A stretch of DNA of 14,785 nucleotides, taken from assembly GCA_035646975.1 (NCBI GenBank), contig DASROJ010000184.1, positions 1 to 14,785 on the forward strand. The letters are read 5' to 3'. Source of the DNA: DASROJ01 sp035646975 (GTDB lineage: Bacteria; Acidobacteriota; Polarisedimenticolia; JACPZX01; DASXTC01). Under the pieces are notes generated by a model. It ran no database searches and was not told where the DNA came from. It saw only the letters and a list, made by a program, of their open reading frames with translations. Numbering within the stretch: the stretch's first letter is position 1; each line of letters begins with the position of its first letter. Position numbers and translations under genes: made by a program. This document shows positions 14,313 through 14,785 of the stretch, one piece after another.

Positions 14313-14785
14313 CGTGGCGCGCCTTGCTGCCGACCATGATCGCCGACAGGACGACGAACAGCAAGGCGATCGCGGCCACCTGCAGACTGAAATCGACCAT
14401 CGAGTGCAACAGGATCGACAGCAGGCCGATGGCGATGCCGTGGTGGACGTGGACGTCTCCGGCCCATTCGCCGGGCGCCACGCGCGGCATCCGGAACAAG
14501 TACCGCTTCAGGAACCGGAAGAGCCCCCAGGCGAAAACCGCCGCCCCCGCGATGCCGGTCTCCGCAGCCACCTGCAGATAGTCGTTGTGCGCCTCCTTCC
14601 AGATGCCGGCGGTGCCGCCCGGATAGTAGTAGATCCAGGCCTCGGGAAAGGTCCCCAGCCCGCTGCCGACGATCGGATAGTCGTGAAGGATCCGGAGCGT
14701 GTACCGCCATCCGATCAGTCGCGCCGAAAGCGACGGCTCGCTGCCGAACTCGGCGACGCTCTGGAGACGACGCGAGGTTTCATTG
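14302..14785 (-). CDS. O-antigen ligase/Wzy-type polymerase, C-terminal part
   Basis: The gene is cut by the right edge of the window; 160 residues of the C-terminus are visible. The segment runs RLIGWRYTLRILHDYPIVG, then GSGLGTFPEAW, then AHNDYLQVAAETGIAG. This is the hallmark of the Wzy_C/WaaL superfamily (PF04932): a periplasmic loop with a conserved G-x-G-x-G-T-F and H-N-D-Y-L followed by E-x-G. Two or three membrane helices follow (around AAVFAWGLFRFL, HGIAIGLLSILLHSMVDF and VAAIALLFVVLSAIMVG). Members polymerise lipid-linked repeat units or transfer glycan to lipid A or to proteins from undecaprenyl diphosphate, on the periplasmic side of the inner membrane. Which of these applies cannot be told from the C-terminus. 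It is the first gene of the visible operon, 37 bp before the preferred aminotransferase start. Confidence 0.9.
   Translation of the reverse strand, partial: NETSRRLQSVAEFGSEPSLSARLIGWRYTLRILHDYPIVGSGLGTFPEAWIYYYPGGTAGIWKEAHNDYLQVAAETGIAGAAVFAWGLFRFLKRYLFRMPRVAPGEWAGDVHVHHGIAIGLLSILLHSMVDFSLQVAAIALLFVVLSAIMVGSKARHAGA

Overview
The window is GC-rich chromosomal DNA (about two-thirds G+C by eye) from a Gram-negative-type bacterium. It uses GTG starts freely and packs its genes tightly. It carries much of a surface-polysaccharide locus (O-antigen, capsule or exopolysaccharide). No rRNA, tRNA, mobile element or CRISPR array is visible. The phylum cannot be fixed from the sequence. An uncultivated soil or sediment lineage is possible, but that is a guess.

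All recognisable genes except one small one lie on the minus strand and read from high to low coordinates. In transcription order they are: the C-terminal part of an O-antigen ligase/polymerase (cut by the right edge), a DegT/DnrJ/EryC1 sugar aminotransferase, a membrane-anchored TPR protein, a mannose-1-phosphate guanylyltransferase (ManC type), a GT4 glycosyltransferase, a SAM methyltransferase, two more GT4 enzymes, a nucleotidyltransferase-like/thymidylate-kinase-like fusion, a fourth GT4 (WcaL-like), a membrane GT2, a tandem-GAF protein and, after a 121-bp gap, a HEAT-repeat protein. Six junctions are 4-base ATGA or GTGA stop/start overlaps and one is a TGATG overlap. The others down to the GAF gene are gaps of about 40 bp or less. 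This strongly suggests one polycistronic, translationally coupled unit whose promoter lies beyond the right edge.

How the genes may work together (inference): ManC makes GDP-mannose, the aminotransferase supplies an amino sugar, the GT2 and four GT4 enzymes assemble the repeat unit or its linkage, the methyltransferase decorates or caps it, and the ligase/Wzy-type protein polymerises it or transfers it to its acceptor. No flippase, ABC exporter, Wza/Wzc, initiating phosphoglycosyltransferase, GDP-mannose dehydratase or exosortase is in the window, so the export route and final product stay open. The least ordinary gene is the fusion at 4898-6613. It joins a nucleotidyltransferase-like domain, whose usual D-x-D reads N-I-D, to a P-loop kinase resembling thymidylate kinase.

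The left end (1-297) holds no convincing gene, only two short hairpins and a purine-rich stretch. A small unknown plus-strand gene (298-576) converges on the HEAT gene, and both stop codons fall inside a short inverted repeat.
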